The notes under the pieces are model-generated. The model saw nothing but the letters and a program-made list of their open reading frames with translations, had not been told where the DNA came from and did not search any database. Both the position numbers and the translations under genes were made by a program. DNA of 64,000 nucleotides from positions 160,059-224,058 of the forward strand of contig URAU01000001.1 in assembly GCA_900545955.1 (NCBI GenBank), given 5' to 3'. Source of the DNA: an uncultured Porphyromonadaceae bacterium (lineage in GTDB: Bacteria; Bacteroidota; Bacteroidia; Bacteroidales; Muribaculaceae). Positions 33,367-43,063 of the stretch are shown here, in pieces (the first letter of the stretch is position 1; the number at the start of each line of letters is the position of its first letter).

Positions 33367-35955
33367 TTAGTTACGGAATACCAGCTCGTCGTTAGCTACA
33401 TCGATTATGATGGGACGCGAGCGGTCTACGGTCTGTGCCAGTATGTCCTTCGACAGGCGGTTAAGCACGAGACGATGAATCACACGCTTCACGGGTCGTG
33501 CGCCGAATTCCGGATCATATCCTTCGTCGGCAAGCAGGCTCAGTGCGGCAGGAGTTACTTCAAGTGTAATTCCATTGGCTTCAAGCATGCGTTTCACGCT
33601 CTTTACCTGCAACCCGACGATTTCCTCGATTTCCTGACGGTTGAGCGGCGTGAACATTATGGTTTCGTCGATTCGGTTGAGGAATTCAGGTCGTATTGTC
33701 TGCTTGAGCATATCGAGTACTTCCTGTTTGGTCTTTTCAATCACTTCATCCTTGTTTTCAGGCGTCATCTTCGAGAAGTTCTCGCGGATAACGCTCGATC
33801 CCATGTTGGAGGTCATGATAATTATGGTGTTCTTGAAGTTCACCATGCGGCCCTTGTTGTCTGTCAGTCGGCCGTCGTCAAGTACCTGCAGAAGGATGTT
33901 GAACACGTCGGGATGTGCTTTCTCGATTTCGTCGAACAGCACAACTGAATATGGTTTGCGGCGCACGGCTTCTGTAAGCTGACCTCCTTCGTCGTAACCG
34001 ACGTATCCCGGAGGCGCTCCTACCAATCGGCTCACAGCATGCTTCTCCTGATATTCGCTCATGTCGATACGGGTCATCATGTTCTCGTCGTCGAAAAGGT
34101 ATTCGGCGAGTGCCTTGGCGAGTTCGGTTTTGCCCACACCGGTTGTTCCGAGGAATATGAAGGAGCCGATGGGTCGGCGGGGGTCGTTAAGACCTGCGCG
34201 CGAACGGCGCACGGCGTCGGCTATCGCGCGAATGGCCTCTTCCTGGCCGATTACACGCTCATGGAGTTCTTCTTCAAGGTGGAGCAGTTTTTCTTTCTCG
34301 CTCTGCACCATCTTGTTGACGGGTATGCCTGTCCAGCGTGATACTACATCGGCGATGTCTTCTGCGTCGACTTCCTCCTTGATGAGTGCTTTCTCCCCTT
34401 GCATTGCCTTGAGTTGCTCCTGAATCTGAGCGTTCTCGGCCTCTTTTTGCTGTACTTTTGAATACCGGATTTCTGCGACCTTGGCATAATCCCCTTCGCG
34501 CTCGGCGCGGTCGGCCTCGAAGTTCAGTTGCTCGATGTCGATCTTGTTCTGCTGTATGCGGTTGATAAGGTCTTTCTCGGCTTTCCATTTTGCCGTGAAT
34601 TCTTTCTCTTCCTCGCGCATGCGGGCAAGGTCCTTTTCGATTTCCTGCACTTTCGCTTTATCGCCTTCGCGCTTTATGGCCTCGCGCTCGATTTCCTTCT
34701 GGGCAATCATGCGGCTTATCTCATCAAGTGCCTGCGGCACTGAGTCGATTTCCAGACGTAGTTTTGAGGCAGCTTCGTCGACAAGGTCGATGGCCTTGTC
34801 GGGGAGGAAGCGGTCGGTTATATATCGTTCGGAAAGCTGTACGGCTGCGATAATCGCCTCGTCGCGGATGCGCACCTTATGGTGGTTTTCATAGCGTTCT
34901 TTCAGCCCGCGGAGTATGGCGATGGCGCTCATTTCGTCTGGCTCGTTGACCATCACCTTCTGGAAGCGACGTTCAAGAGCTTTGTCTTTTTCGAAATATT
35001 TCTGATACTCGTCGAGTGTGGTAGCACCGATGCTGCGGAGCTCGCCTCGCGCAAGGGCAGGTTTCAGGATGTTGGCGGCATCCATCGCCCCCTCCCCTTT
35101 TCCGGCACCCACAAGAGTGTGGATCTCGTCGATGAAGAGGATTATTTCGCCGTCGCTTTGGGTAACTTCGTTCACGATGGCTTTCAGGCGTTCCTCGAAT
35201 TCACCTTTATATTTCGCGCCGGCCACGAGGGCGCCCATATCGAGCGAGAATATCTGCTTCGACCGCAGATTTTCGGGAACGTCGCCGCGCACGATGCGCT
35301 GGGCCAGTCCCTCGGCGATGGCGGTTTTGCCGGTGCCTGGCTCGCCTATCAGCATCGGGTTGTTCTTGGTTCGGCGGCTCAGAATCTGAAGCACGCGGCG
35401 TATTTCGTCGTCGCGGCCGATTACCGGGTCGAGTTTTCCGGCTCGTGCGCGTTCGTTGAGGTTAATGGCATATTTGCTTAGGGCGTTGTAGGTGTCCTCT
35501 GCGCTCTGGTCAGTCGCTTTCTTTCCCTTGCGGAGTTCATCTACGGCAGCCTGAAGTTCTTTCTCGCTCAGCCCGGCATCTTTTAAAATTGTCGATGCCG
35601 ACGAGTTGACTTGAAAAAGTGCCATCAGAATGGCCTCAAGGGTCACGTATTCGTCGCCCTGCTTCTTGGCGATGTCGAGCGAACGCTGGAGCACGTCGTT
35701 GCTGGTGCGGCTCAGATATGGCTCGCCTCCACTCACTTTCGGAAGCATTCCGATTTCGCGGTCGATCTGCTGGCCGATGAGCGCGGGATTGGCGCCTATT
35801 TTCTGAAAGATGAATTTCACAAGCGACTCGCCTTCCGTTATTACGGCCTTCAGCAGGTGTACAGGTTCAATCTGCTGTTGGCCTGCAGAGCGGGTGTATT
35901 CCAGCGCTTTCTGGATAGCCTCTTGCGATTTGATGGTGAAACTGTTGAAATTCAT
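33367..35955 (-). CDS. clpB: Disaggregase ClpB
   Basis: Hexameric AAA+ machine that pulls proteins out of aggregates together with DnaK/DnaJ/GrpE. Its 862 residues match the family. It has an N-domain (about 1-145), a first AAA+ domain with Walker A GEPGTGKTA (about 204-212), and a long coiled-coil middle domain (about 405-525) that separates ClpB from ClpA. The second AAA+ domain has GTTGVGKTE and ends in the sensor-2 region with GARPVKRVI. Its helpers grpE and dnaJ are 22 kb away in the window. Likely heat-induced, but no recognisable heat-shock element was found. Confidence 0.98.
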   Translation of the reverse strand: MNFNSFTIKSQEAIQKALEYTRSAGQQQIEPVHLLKAVITEGESLVKFIFQKIGANPALIGQQIDREIGMLPKVSGGEPYLSRTSNDVLQRSLDIAKKQGDEYVTLEAILMALFQVNSSASTILKDAGLSEKELQAAVDELRKGKKATDQSAEDTYNALSKYAINLNERARAGKLDPVIGRDDEIRRVLQILSRRTKNNPMLIGEPGTGKTAIAEGLAQRIVRGDVPENLRSKQIFSLDMGALVAGAKYKGEFEERLKAIVNEVTQSDGEIILFIDEIHTLVGAGKGEGAMDAANILKPALARGELRSIGATTLDEYQKYFEKDKALERRFQKVMVNEPDEMSAIAILRGLKERYENHHKVRIRDEAIIAAVQLSERYITDRFLPDKAIDLVDEAASKLRLEIDSVPQALDEISRMIAQKEIEREAIKREGDKAKVQEIEKDLARMREEEKEFTAKWKAEKDLINRIQQNKIDIEQLNFEADRAEREGDYAKVAEIRYSKVQQKEAENAQIQEQLKAMQGEKALIKEEVDAEDIADVVSRWTGIPVNKMVQSEKEKLLHLEEELHERVIGQEEAIRAIADAVRRSRAGLNDPRRPIGSFIFLGTTGVGKTELAKALAEYLFDDENMMTRIDMSEYQEKHAVSRLVGAPPGYVGYDEGGQLTEAVRRKPYSVVLFDEIEKAHPDVFNILLQVLDDGRLTDNKGRMVNFKNTIIIMTSNMGSSVIRENFSKMTPENKDEVIEKTKQEVLDMLKQTIRPEFLNRIDETIMFTPLNRQEIEEIVGLQVKSVKRMLEANGITLEVTPAALSLLADEGYDPEFGARPVKRVIHRLVLNRLSKDILAQTVDRSRPIIIDVANDELVFRN

Positions 35956-36068
35956 ACTGTTGATGTTTTCAAGTATTCATGGAATCCGGAATAGTTGCTT
36001 TACTTCATCCGGCATCCCTCTTTTTAATTTATTCTATACTTATTAACAAACCTCCAGCCCAATAGTTT

Positions 36069-37664
36069 TTATTCAGTTTCGTTTTCTTTGAGATAGTCGG
36101 CGGCTGCTGTGGCGCATCTCATGCCGTCGATTGCTGCCGATACGATTCCGCCCGCATATCCCGCTCCTTCGCCGCATGGAAACAGACCGGAGATTCCGAT
36201 ATGTTGCAGAGAATCGTCCATGCGCGGAATTCTTACCGGTGAGGATGTTCGAGTTTCCGCGCCGATAAGCACCGCATCGTTGGTCAGGAATCCGCGCGAC
36301 TTCCGACCGAATTCGGCGAACCCTTTCTGAAGGCGTCGGGCTATGAATGGGGGCAGCAGCTTGTCGATGCGAGCCGGATGTATGCCCGGCGCGTAGGATG
36401 TAGCCGGAAGCGATTGTGAGTTTTTTGAGTTCACGAAGTCGTGCATCCGTTGGGCAGGTGCGTTCTGACTCCCTTTGGCCTCATCGAAAAAGCTTTTTTC
36501 TATGGCTTCCTGAAATGCCATTACGCGCAACGGCCCATATTCGGCATATTCCTCCAAGTCTTCCGGCAATACTTCGACTACCATCCCGGAGTTGGCCCAC
36601 TTGGTACCGCGTGAAGCGGGCGACATACCATTTACCACGAGCTGTTCCGGCCCTGTTGCCGCGGGTATGATGAACCCGCCGGGACACATGCAGAAACTAT
36701 AGACTGCACGTCCGTCGACTCTCGTCAGCATGGAATATTCTGCGGCGGGGAGATATTTCCCGCGTCCTCCCGGATTATGGTATTGTATTCGGTCAATCAG
36801 GTTCTGAGGATGTTCGAGGCGTACACCAACAGCAATTCCTTTGGGCTCGATAGCGATTCCGTCGGCAAGGAGGCGGCGGTATACATCGCGGGCTGAATGC
36901 CCCGTGGCCAGTATTACGGGCCCTTCATAGGAGGTTCCATCGGCCGTTTCCACCCCGGTTACACGTTTTGCACCGACTTCATCCGTGGCAATCCGAAGGT
37001 GGTCTACGCGTGTGGAAAAATGTACTTCGCCTCCGGCGCGGATTATGCTTTCGCGGATTGCACGGATTACCTGCGGCAGACGGTCGGTGCCGATATGGGG
37101 ATGCGCGTCGACGAGAATGTCAGGAGATGCGCCGTGAGCTACAAAAAGCCGGAGGACTTCTTCCACCGAGCCTCGTTTTTTACTCCTGGTATATAGCTTT
37201 CCATCGGAATATGCGCCGGCACCCCCCTCGCCGAAGCAATAATTCGATTCGGGGTCCACGATGTTCTCACGGGCGATGCGCGCCATATCCTTGCTGCGCT
37301 CCTCTACGCTTTTGCCCCGTTCGAGAACAATCGGCCGTAGTCCGAGTCCGATTGCCTTCAATGCGGCAAACAGCCCGGCAGGCCCGGCTCCGACTATCAC
37401 TATCGGCTTTGCCTCTGCAACACTTCCCGCCGAGGGGAGCGCAGGAACTTCCGCCTCTGGAGCCGGAGGCGCTTCATCAATAAAAACGTCAACCGAGAGG
37501 TTTACCATTACATTACGCTGTCGCGCGTCGATCGACCGTCGGCGAATGCGTACTTCGGTAATGCGGTTTACATCTATGCCGAGGCGTGTCGAGACGGCAG
37601 CTGTCAGCCGCAGTGGTACGTAGGCGACTTCCGGCGTGAGTCTTAATTCGAGTGTCTGTTGCAT
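36069..37664 (-). CDS. FAD-dependent dehydrogenase (COG2509-like)
   Basis: A 531-residue flavoprotein of unknown substrate. The start MQQTLELRL is used because the longer frame would run into the MATE gene upstream. An N-terminal domain (about 1-75) precedes the Rossmann dinucleotide motif IVGAGPAGLFAALKAIGLG, followed by ERGKSVEERSKD. Other family marks are GEGGAGAYSDGKLYTR and the C-terminal FPCGEGAGYAGGIVSAAIDGM FAD site. Such proteins are widespread in anaerobes but have no confirmed reaction. The gene lies 17 bases after a MATE exporter on the same strand, so they are cotranscribed. Confidence 0.88.
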   Translation of the reverse strand: MQQTLELRLTPEVAYVPLRLTAAVSTRLGIDVNRITEVRIRRRSIDARQRNVMVNLSVDVFIDEAPPAPEAEVPALPSAGSVAEAKPIVIVGAGPAGLFAALKAIGLGLRPIVLERGKSVEERSKDMARIARENIVDPESNYCFGEGGAGAYSDGKLYTRSKKRGSVEEVLRLFVAHGASPDILVDAHPHIGTDRLPQVIRAIRESIIRAGGEVHFSTRVDHLRIATDEVGAKRVTGVETADGTSYEGPVILATGHSARDVYRRLLADGIAIEPKGIAVGVRLEHPQNLIDRIQYHNPGGRGKYLPAAEYSMLTRVDGRAVYSFCMCPGGFIIPAATGPEQLVVNGMSPASRGTKWANSGMVVEVLPEDLEEYAEYGPLRVMAFQEAIEKSFFDEAKGSQNAPAQRMHDFVNSKNSQSLPATSYAPGIHPARIDKLLPPFIARRLQKGFAEFGRKSRGFLTNDAVLIGAETRTSSPVRIPRMDDSLQHIGISGLFPCGEGAGYAGGIVSAAIDGMRCATAAADYLKENETE

Positions 37665-37681
37665 ATATCTGGTTGGGTAAG

Positions 37682-39097
37682 CTATCTTGTCAGGGTAGAG
37701 TATCGTCGTCCGAGCCGCCGCATCATTATCATCATGGTGATAAACGCCACGATGAATGCCAGCATATCGCTTGCGGCCATTGAGGCCCATACGCCCGGAA
37801 TTCCGAAGTGTCTCGGCAGAATGAACAGAAACGGTAACAGAAACAGTAGCTGGCGTGTAAGCGACAGGAATATGGAAAGTTGCGGCTTGCCGATTGACTG
37901 AAAGAAATTCTGAATCACAATCTGTGCGCCGACCACCGGGTAGCAGATAAAGTATATCCGGAAACCTTCGCGGGCTATTTTAATAAGCGATTCATCTACT
38001 GTGAACAAGTGGCTTAAATAGTCTGGAATGCCCTCCGTCAGTGCGCACCCGATTGTTGTAATGGCGACACCAATCCATATGCCTTTATATAAGGTCTGCT
38101 TGACGCGTTCCCATTGCCCGGCTCCGAAATTGAAACCAAGAATAGGCTGCATGCCCTGTGTCACTCCGAACACTACCATCACAAAAAACATCGTCGTCCT
38201 GTTCATGATTCCGAAGGCTCCGATGGCGAGGTTGCCGTCGGCGCCTCCATAGTCGAGAAGCGCCTTGTTGAGGAACATCACCACAATGCAGGCGCAGACG
38301 TTCATCAGAAACGGCGACAGACCGATTGCGTATATTTTTTTGAGAATAGTGACGTTCAGCCAGCTGCAATGCGGGTTGAAGTGTACATAGCTCTTTTTGG
38401 AGAGGAAATGGCTCAACACCCATATGAACGCCACGAATTGTCCGCAGTTGGTGGCCCACGCCGCTCCGGCGATTCCCCAGTGGAAGGTATAGATGAATAT
38501 CGGCGCGAGCACTACGTTGACCACTACCGACAGCAGGGCGGAAATCATGGCTTTGCGTGGATAGCCTGTGGCGCGCATCAGGTTGTTCAATCCGATAAAC
38601 ACATAGGATACGGGAGTGGCATAGAGGATTACCTCCATGAATTCCTTTGCATAGATAATTGTTTCGGGCGTCGCACCGAAAAAGCGAAGTATCGGGTCAA
38701 GAAAATATAAGGTCACTCCGCCGAACACAATCGAATGGATCAGGCAGAACGTCATCACGTTGTTGACGACATCCGTAGCTCTTCCCACATTCTTTTGCCC
38801 GAGAAAAATGGAGGAGATTGTAGCGCCGCCGGCGGCAATAAGCGTGCAGAAAGCCATCACAAGATTCATCAGCGGCAGTGTAATGGCAAGTCCGGCGATT
38901 GCCATGGGGCCCACTCCCCTTCCGATGAATATACTGTCGACGATGTTGTAGACGCTGACGGCGACACTCGCGATGATGGCAGGAATGGAATACTGCACAA
39001 GGAGCTTGCCAATCGGCAGCGTGCCGAGTGTTGTGGGATCCGACTGCCGCGGAGCGTTGACCGAGGCGGTTTGCGTGGAATTATATGATTTCGACAT
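37682..39097 (-). CDS. MATE-family efflux transporter
   Basis: Cation-driven multidrug or metabolite exporter of the inner membrane. It has 471 residues with twelve predicted TM helices in two homologous halves. The N-terminal IPAIIASVAVSVYNIVDSIFIGRGVGPMAIAG segment is typical of MATE proteins, as is GVTQGMQPILGFNFGAG in the second half. A short Thr/Asn-rich cytoplasmic tail precedes TM1. The FAD dehydrogenase follows 17 bases later. Divergent promoters separate it from the HAD phosphatase gene. Substrate unknown. Confidence 0.93.
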   Translation of the reverse strand: MSKSYNSTQTASVNAPRQSDPTTLGTLPIGKLLVQYSIPAIIASVAVSVYNIVDSIFIGRGVGPMAIAGLAITLPLMNLVMAFCTLIAAGGATISSIFLGQKNVGRATDVVNNVMTFCLIHSIVFGGVTLYFLDPILRFFGATPETIIYAKEFMEVILYATPVSYVFIGLNNLMRATGYPRKAMISALLSVVVNVVLAPIFIYTFHWGIAGAAWATNCGQFVAFIWVLSHFLSKKSYVHFNPHCSWLNVTILKKIYAIGLSPFLMNVCACIVVMFLNKALLDYGGADGNLAIGAFGIMNRTTMFFVMVVFGVTQGMQPILGFNFGAGQWERVKQTLYKGIWIGVAITTIGCALTEGIPDYLSHLFTVDESLIKIAREGFRIYFICYPVVGAQIVIQNFFQSIGKPQLSIFLSLTRQLLFLLPFLFILPRHFGIPGVWASMAASDMLAFIVAFITMMIMMRRLGRRYSTLTR

Positions 39098-39149
39098 ATC
39101 TGCTGTGTTGAAACGTCTGCCAAACGGTTTGCCGTCATTTATTATAATG

Positions 39150-39157
39150 CAAATTTA
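39150..39157 (-). promoter_or_regulatory. Promoter -7 box for the MATE operon
   Basis: TAAATTTG followed by GCA on the minus strand, 52 bases before the MATE start. Confidence 0.55.
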
Positions 39158-39191
39158 GCCACTTTTGGCGATTCGTTAGTGTTAAAAGTTG

Positions 39192-39199
39192 TATCTTTG
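39192..39199 (+). promoter_or_regulatory. Promoter -7 box for the HAD phosphatase
   Basis: TATCTTTG followed by CA, 92 bases before the start; leader of about 85 bases. Back to back with the MATE promoter. Confidence 0.6.
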
Positions 39200-39290
39200 C
39201 AATTCATTTGGCCGTCCCGGCGTTATACTTAGCATTTGCAACATCGGATTCATCCGGTTTAAATCCGGTTACTGATCTACTTTCAATTAT

Positions 39291-39923
39291 ATGAAGAAAG
39301 CCGCTCTTTTCGACCTCGACGGAGTCCTTATTGACTCCGAGACATTATATACCCAGTTCTGGCAGCGTGTGGGCGAGATTCACCATCTCCCCTCGCCAAC
39401 TTTTGCTTATGATATAAAAGGTACGACCCTCAAGGATATTCTGGAGACTCATTTCTCTGACCCTGAAGTCAGAAAGGATGTTGACCGGTTGCTTCATGAG
39501 TTTGAAAATGAGGTTGTCTACCCTGTTTTTCCGGGGGCTCTGGAATTTGTAGACGCACTGCGTGCTCGTGGCCTCAAGACTGTTATTGTAACCAGCAGCG
39601 ACGAGAAGAAGATGCACTTTCTCTCACGTCAGCATCCTGACTTTCTTCCTCATTTCGATGCTGTTGTTTCCGCCGAGGATGTCAGCAATTCCAAGCCCGA
39701 CCCCGAGCCATATCTTGTCGGAGCCCGTAAGGTCGGCGTACGTCCGGCCGACTGTCTTGTTTTCGAGGATTCTTTCCAGGGGCTTCAGTCCGGACGCTCG
39801 GCAGGGTGCAAAGTCGTTGGTCTGGCAACTACCAATCCGGCTGATGCAATCCGTCCATACTGCGACGTCGTCGCTCCCTCTCTTGCAAGTCTTACCGGCT
39901 CAATTGAATCGTTGCTCGCATAG
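39291..39923 (+). CDS. HAD-superfamily phosphatase (beta-PGM/phosphoglycolate type)
   Basis: A 210-residue hydrolase. Motif I is FDLDGVLIDSE (7-17) with both catalytic aspartates. The alpha-helical cap (about 17-85) makes it subclass I. Motif II is VTSSDE, and motifs III/IV read SKPDPEPYL and VFEDSFQGLQSG. Relatives dephosphorylate sugar phosphates or phosphoglycolate, or act as beta-phosphoglucomutase; the substrate cannot be named from sequence. It has its own promoter and is followed by a small membrane protein 48 bases on. Confidence 0.92.
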   Translation: MKKAALFDLDGVLIDSETLYTQFWQRVGEIHHLPSPTFAYDIKGTTLKDILETHFSDPEVRKDVDRLLHEFENEVVYPVFPGALEFVDALRARGLKTVIVTSSDEKKMHFLSRQHPDFLPHFDAVVSAEDVSNSKPDPEPYLVGARKVGVRPADCLVFEDSFQGLQSGRSAGCKVVGLATTNPADAIRPYCDVVAPSLASLTGSIESLLA

Positions 39924-39971
39924 CGCATTCCGTTGACTAAACATCTTGCTGCGGAGTCGCGTTGTAAGTAC

Positions 39972-40190
39972 ATGCAGGATGTTTTGATATATGTAGGCAT
40001 CGGGATAAATATTGTAGGCGATATATTTTTAATGGCCTACGCAATGAAATATTCCTATGCGTTTTTGAAGGCAAAGAATAGTCCTATACAAACCGAGGCT
40101 CTCAAGGCCCAATGGGTCCGGATAAAAACTATCGGTCTCGGTTTAATTTTTCTTGGCATTCTTATCGCAATCATCGGGTGTATCATATGA
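39972..40190 (+). CDS. Small two-helix membrane protein
   Basis: A 72-residue protein starting MQDVLIYVGIGINIVGD, preferred over an ATG 39 bases upstream because it opens straight into a TM helix. Two hydrophobic helices (about 5-25 and 50-70) flank a basic loop with YSYAFLKAKNSP. No family recognised. It follows the HAD gene closely on the same strand, so it is probably in the same transcript. Codon use matches its neighbours. Confidence 0.7.
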   Translation: MQDVLIYVGIGINIVGDIFLMAYAMKYSYAFLKAKNSPIQTEALKAQWVRIKTIGLGLIFLGILIAIIGCII

Positions 40191-40261
40191 AATTTTTGAG
40201 GAAAAATCGTGTGAGGACATTATTTTTGACGCCGGTTGATTGTGGGGATAAAAAAACTACG

Positions 40262-40269
40262 TAACTTTG
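40262..40269 (+). promoter_or_regulatory. Promoter -7 box for the dCMP deaminase operon
   Basis: TAACTTTG followed by CA, with TTGA 22 bases upstream (40236-40239) as -33; 63 bases before the start codon. Confidence 0.6.
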
Positions 40270-40331
40270 CACGATAAGCGGCTCGACGGACTAAGATTCC
40301 GGATGCCTTTATTTATCTGTCAGATAATTTT

Positions 40332-40778
40332 ATGCAGGACAAAGCAAAGCAGCGGGCTCTCGACAGCAGATATCTCCGCATGGCGGCCATCTGGGCTGAG
40401 AATTCCTATTGTCAGCGTAGAAAGGTTGGTGCTATCATCGTCAAACACGACATGATAATCTCCGATGGGTTCAATGGAACTCCCTCGGGATTTGAAAATG
40501 TGTGTGAGGATGAATCCGGCTTTACCAAGCCTTATGTGCTTCATGCCGAGGCCAACGCAATAACTAAAGTGGCCCGCAGCAATAATTCGAGCGACGGCGC
40601 CACGCTGTATATAACGGCCTCCCCGTGTATGGAATGCTCTAAACTTATTATTCAGGCCGGTATTCGAAGAGTGGTATATCACGAGCTATACCGTATCACC
40701 GACGGAATCGATTTGCTCGAGCGGGCCGGTGTGGAATGTGTGCATATGCCGGATTTGAACGATACAATTGTAAAATGA
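40332..40778 (+). CDS. dCMP/cytidine deaminase-family enzyme
   Basis: Zinc enzyme expected to convert dCMP to dUMP for thymidylate synthesis. It has 148 residues. The zinc site is complete: H71 with catalytic E73 in LHAEANAI and C99/C102 in SPCMECSKLI. The substrate-side NGTPSGF segment (48-54) is typical of deoxycytidylate deaminases. It is the first of four genes packed in one operon; its stop overlaps the start of the protease gene (ATGA). Confidence 0.92.
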   Translation: MQDKAKQRALDSRYLRMAAIWAENSYCQRRKVGAIIVKHDMIISDGFNGTPSGFENVCEDESGFTKPYVLHAEANAITKVARSNNSSDGATLYITASPCMECSKLIIQAGIRRVVYHELYRITDGIDLLERAGVECVHMPDLNDTIVK

Positions 40779-42457
40779 ACAATCTTAAGCGTGCTTCGGT
40801 CTGGATTCCGCTGATTGTGGCTATTGCTTTTATCGTCGGTTTCCTGGCCGGTGATATTGTGAACCGTCAGAGCGGTCCTACCCCGACACAAAAAAAATTT
40901 CAGACCATTCTGAATCTTATCCGTAAGGACTATGTCGACGAGGTAGATCTCGACAGCGTACTGGAAAAGACACTTCCGTCAATGCTGGCAAATCTCGATC
41001 CACACTCGGCGTATATCCCTGCTTCCGAACTGCAGGCCGTCAACGACGACCTCGACGGCTCGTTTTGCGGAGTCGGCATCCAGTTCATGATCAACAACGA
41101 TACTATTTCGGTTATCGAAGTTACGTCAGGTGGCCCGTCGGAAAAGGTCGGACTTCTCCCCGGCGACCGCATCGTGAAAGTCGACGGTGAGGACGTGGCC
41201 GGAGTCGGTATAACAAATGAGGATGTCATAAAGAAGTTGCGTGGACCGCGGGATACCCGTGTACAGCTCACTGTAAAACGGAGCAATTCAAAGAAACTGC
41301 TTTCTTTCGACGTCACCAGAGGCGACATTCCGGTTAATACGGTCGATGCCTCTTATATCGTCAGTCCGGGAATCGGATATATTAAGGTGAACAAGTTCGG
41401 GCGTACAACCTACGATGAGTTCTGGAAGGCACTTACCGACCTGCGCTCACAGGAGGCTCAGGATTTCGTGATCGATTTGCGTGGCAATACCGGTGGCTTC
41501 ATGGAGATAGCGTTCCTTATGGTGAACGAGTTTCTTGAGAAAGGTCAGCCGATTGTCACCACCCGTGGACGTGATCTCTACTCAAGCCAGGAAGTACATG
41601 CGGATGGGAACGGCAATTTCAAGGATGCTCAGCTTGTTGTACTACTCGATGAGTTCTCCGCTTCTTCGTCGGAGATTTTCGCAGGTGCGCTTCAGGACAA
41701 CGACCGCGCTCTGATTGTCGGACGCCGTTCGTTCGGCAAGGGGCTCATACAGCGCCAGTCGGTGCTTCCCGACAGTTCCGCCGTACGTCTTACCATTGGC
41801 CGTTATTATACGCCCTCGGGGCGCTGCATTCAGAAGGATTACTCCAATAGTGCCCTCTACGGCCATGATATTATCGACCGCTACAACCGCGGAGAGATGT
41901 TCAGTCTTGATTCCATCAAGTTTGATGAATCGCTGCAGTTCACAACTCTCAACGGACGGAAAGTATATGGAGGTGGGGGCATTATGCCGGATATTTTCGT
42001 GCCGAACGACACTTCGGGCATAACGTCTTATTATATTAATGTAGCAAATGCCGGACTTCTTCAGAAGTTCGCCTTCGACTATGTAGACTCCAACCGCGAG
42101 GCTCTGAAGAGTAAAGCTTCTGCAGAAGAGCTTATTAAGAGCTTGCCTTCCGACGATGTTCTGCTTCGTCAGTTCGTGAATTTCGCGGCTCGAAATAGTG
42201 TTCAGGCCCGGTGGTATTACATCAACATTTCCCACGATTTGATTGTTAATCAACTGAAAGCTCTGATTGCGCGCGATGCTCTCGGCTACAATGCCTATTT
42301 CGAGATAGTCAACCGCATGGACAGCAATGTGCTCCGCGCCGTGTCTGAACTGCTTAACGGGACGGCCGCCTTCCCTATCAAGCCGGAACCGGCTGTACCG
42401 CAGGGGCGGCCGGGAGCTTCCGCAAAAAGTAAAGCTAAAGTTGATTCCAAATCATGA
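40775..42457 (+). CDS. C-terminal processing (S41, CtpA-type) protease
   Basis: Periplasmic serine protease, 560 residues, starting at the ATG that overlaps the deaminase stop. There is one N-terminal TM helix or uncleaved signal (about 8-27). A PDZ domain (about 88-175) contains GVGIQF and PGDRIVKVDGEDV. The S41 core has DLRGNTGG (234-241), catalytic S297 in DEFSASSSE and K322 in SFGKGLIQ, the 25-residue Ser-Lys spacing of Prc. C-terminal helices and a basic, Ala/Pro-rich tail follow. Such enzymes trim envelope proteins or peptidoglycan hydrolases; the target is unknown. Confidence 0.94.
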   Translation: MNNLKRASVWIPLIVAIAFIVGFLAGDIVNRQSGPTPTQKKFQTILNLIRKDYVDEVDLDSVLEKTLPSMLANLDPHSAYIPASELQAVNDDLDGSFCGVGIQFMINNDTISVIEVTSGGPSEKVGLLPGDRIVKVDGEDVAGVGITNEDVIKKLRGPRDTRVQLTVKRSNSKKLLSFDVTRGDIPVNTVDASYIVSPGIGYIKVNKFGRTTYDEFWKALTDLRSQEAQDFVIDLRGNTGGFMEIAFLMVNEFLEKGQPIVTTRGRDLYSSQEVHADGNGNFKDAQLVVLLDEFSASSSEIFAGALQDNDRALIVGRRSFGKGLIQRQSVLPDSSAVRLTIGRYYTPSGRCIQKDYSNSALYGHDIIDRYNRGEMFSLDSIKFDESLQFTTLNGRKVYGGGGIMPDIFVPNDTSGITSYYINVANAGLLQKFAFDYVDSNREALKSKASAEELIKSLPSDDVLLRQFVNFAARNSVQARWYYINISHDLIVNQLKALIARDALGYNAYFEIVNRMDSNVLRAVSELLNGTAAFPIKPEPAVPQGRPGASAKSKAKVDSKS

Positions 42458-43014
42458 CCGATAAAAACGACATCCGCTCCCGGATCAAAACCCGCAAGTC
42501 GCTTCTCTCCGAACAGGAAAAGGAAGCTGCCGCCTCCCGAGTGTTCAGTCTGCTTGAGCAGTCGGCGGCATTCATGCTTGCCGAAAATGTGCTGATGTAC
42601 CATTCTCTCCCCGACGAGTTGTCGACTCATCGGTTCCTTGAGAAATGGGCCGGGAAGAAGCATTTCTTCCTTCCGAGAGTAAATGGAGTGAATCTCGAAA
42701 TTCTTCCTTACGACCGCTCGCGCCTCGCTATGGGAGCTTTCCATATAGAAGAACCTACAGGCGACGAGACTGCCGATATCGACGATATCGAACTGGTTGT
42801 CGTTCCTGCTGTGGCCTACGACCGGCGTGGCAACCGCATCGGTCGTGGAAAGGGTTATTACGACCGGCTGCTGGCCAACAGCCGGGCCACCAAGATTGGT
42901 GTCGCCTACGATTTCCAGTTGTGTGATTTCGATTTCCCGACTGAACCCCACGATGTCGGGGTTGACATCGTCATCACAGAATCGCACCGCATTGTGGTGC
43001 ATCACGTGCGCTGA
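42454..43014 (+). CDS. 5-formyltetrahydrofolate cyclo-ligase
   Basis: Converts 5-formyl-THF to 5,10-methenyl-THF with ATP, returning it to the one-carbon pool. The 186 residues match the family. The N-terminal basic segment DIRSRIKTRKSLLSEQEKEAA is present, and the phosphate-binding loop near the C-terminus reads RRGNRIGRGKGYYDRLL (about 127-143), the hallmark motif. Start and stop overlap or adjoin the protease gene (ATGA). Folate recycling fits a dUMP-producing deaminase in the same operon. Confidence 0.95.
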   Translation: MTDKNDIRSRIKTRKSLLSEQEKEAAASRVFSLLEQSAAFMLAENVLMYHSLPDELSTHRFLEKWAGKKHFFLPRVNGVNLEILPYDRSRLAMGAFHIEEPTGDETADIDDIELVVVPAVAYDRRGNRIGRGKGYYDRLLANSRATKIGVAYDFQLCDFDFPTEPHDVGVDIVITESHRIVVHHVR

Positions 43015-43063
43015 CCTCACCGCCGGCGCGTTTAGTCTTTTAAAACCCAATTTCATTATCGCT

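Noticed and set aside
42295..43056. 253-codon minus-strand ORF over the protease and folate genes
   Set aside because: Opposes two well-recognised overlapping genes.
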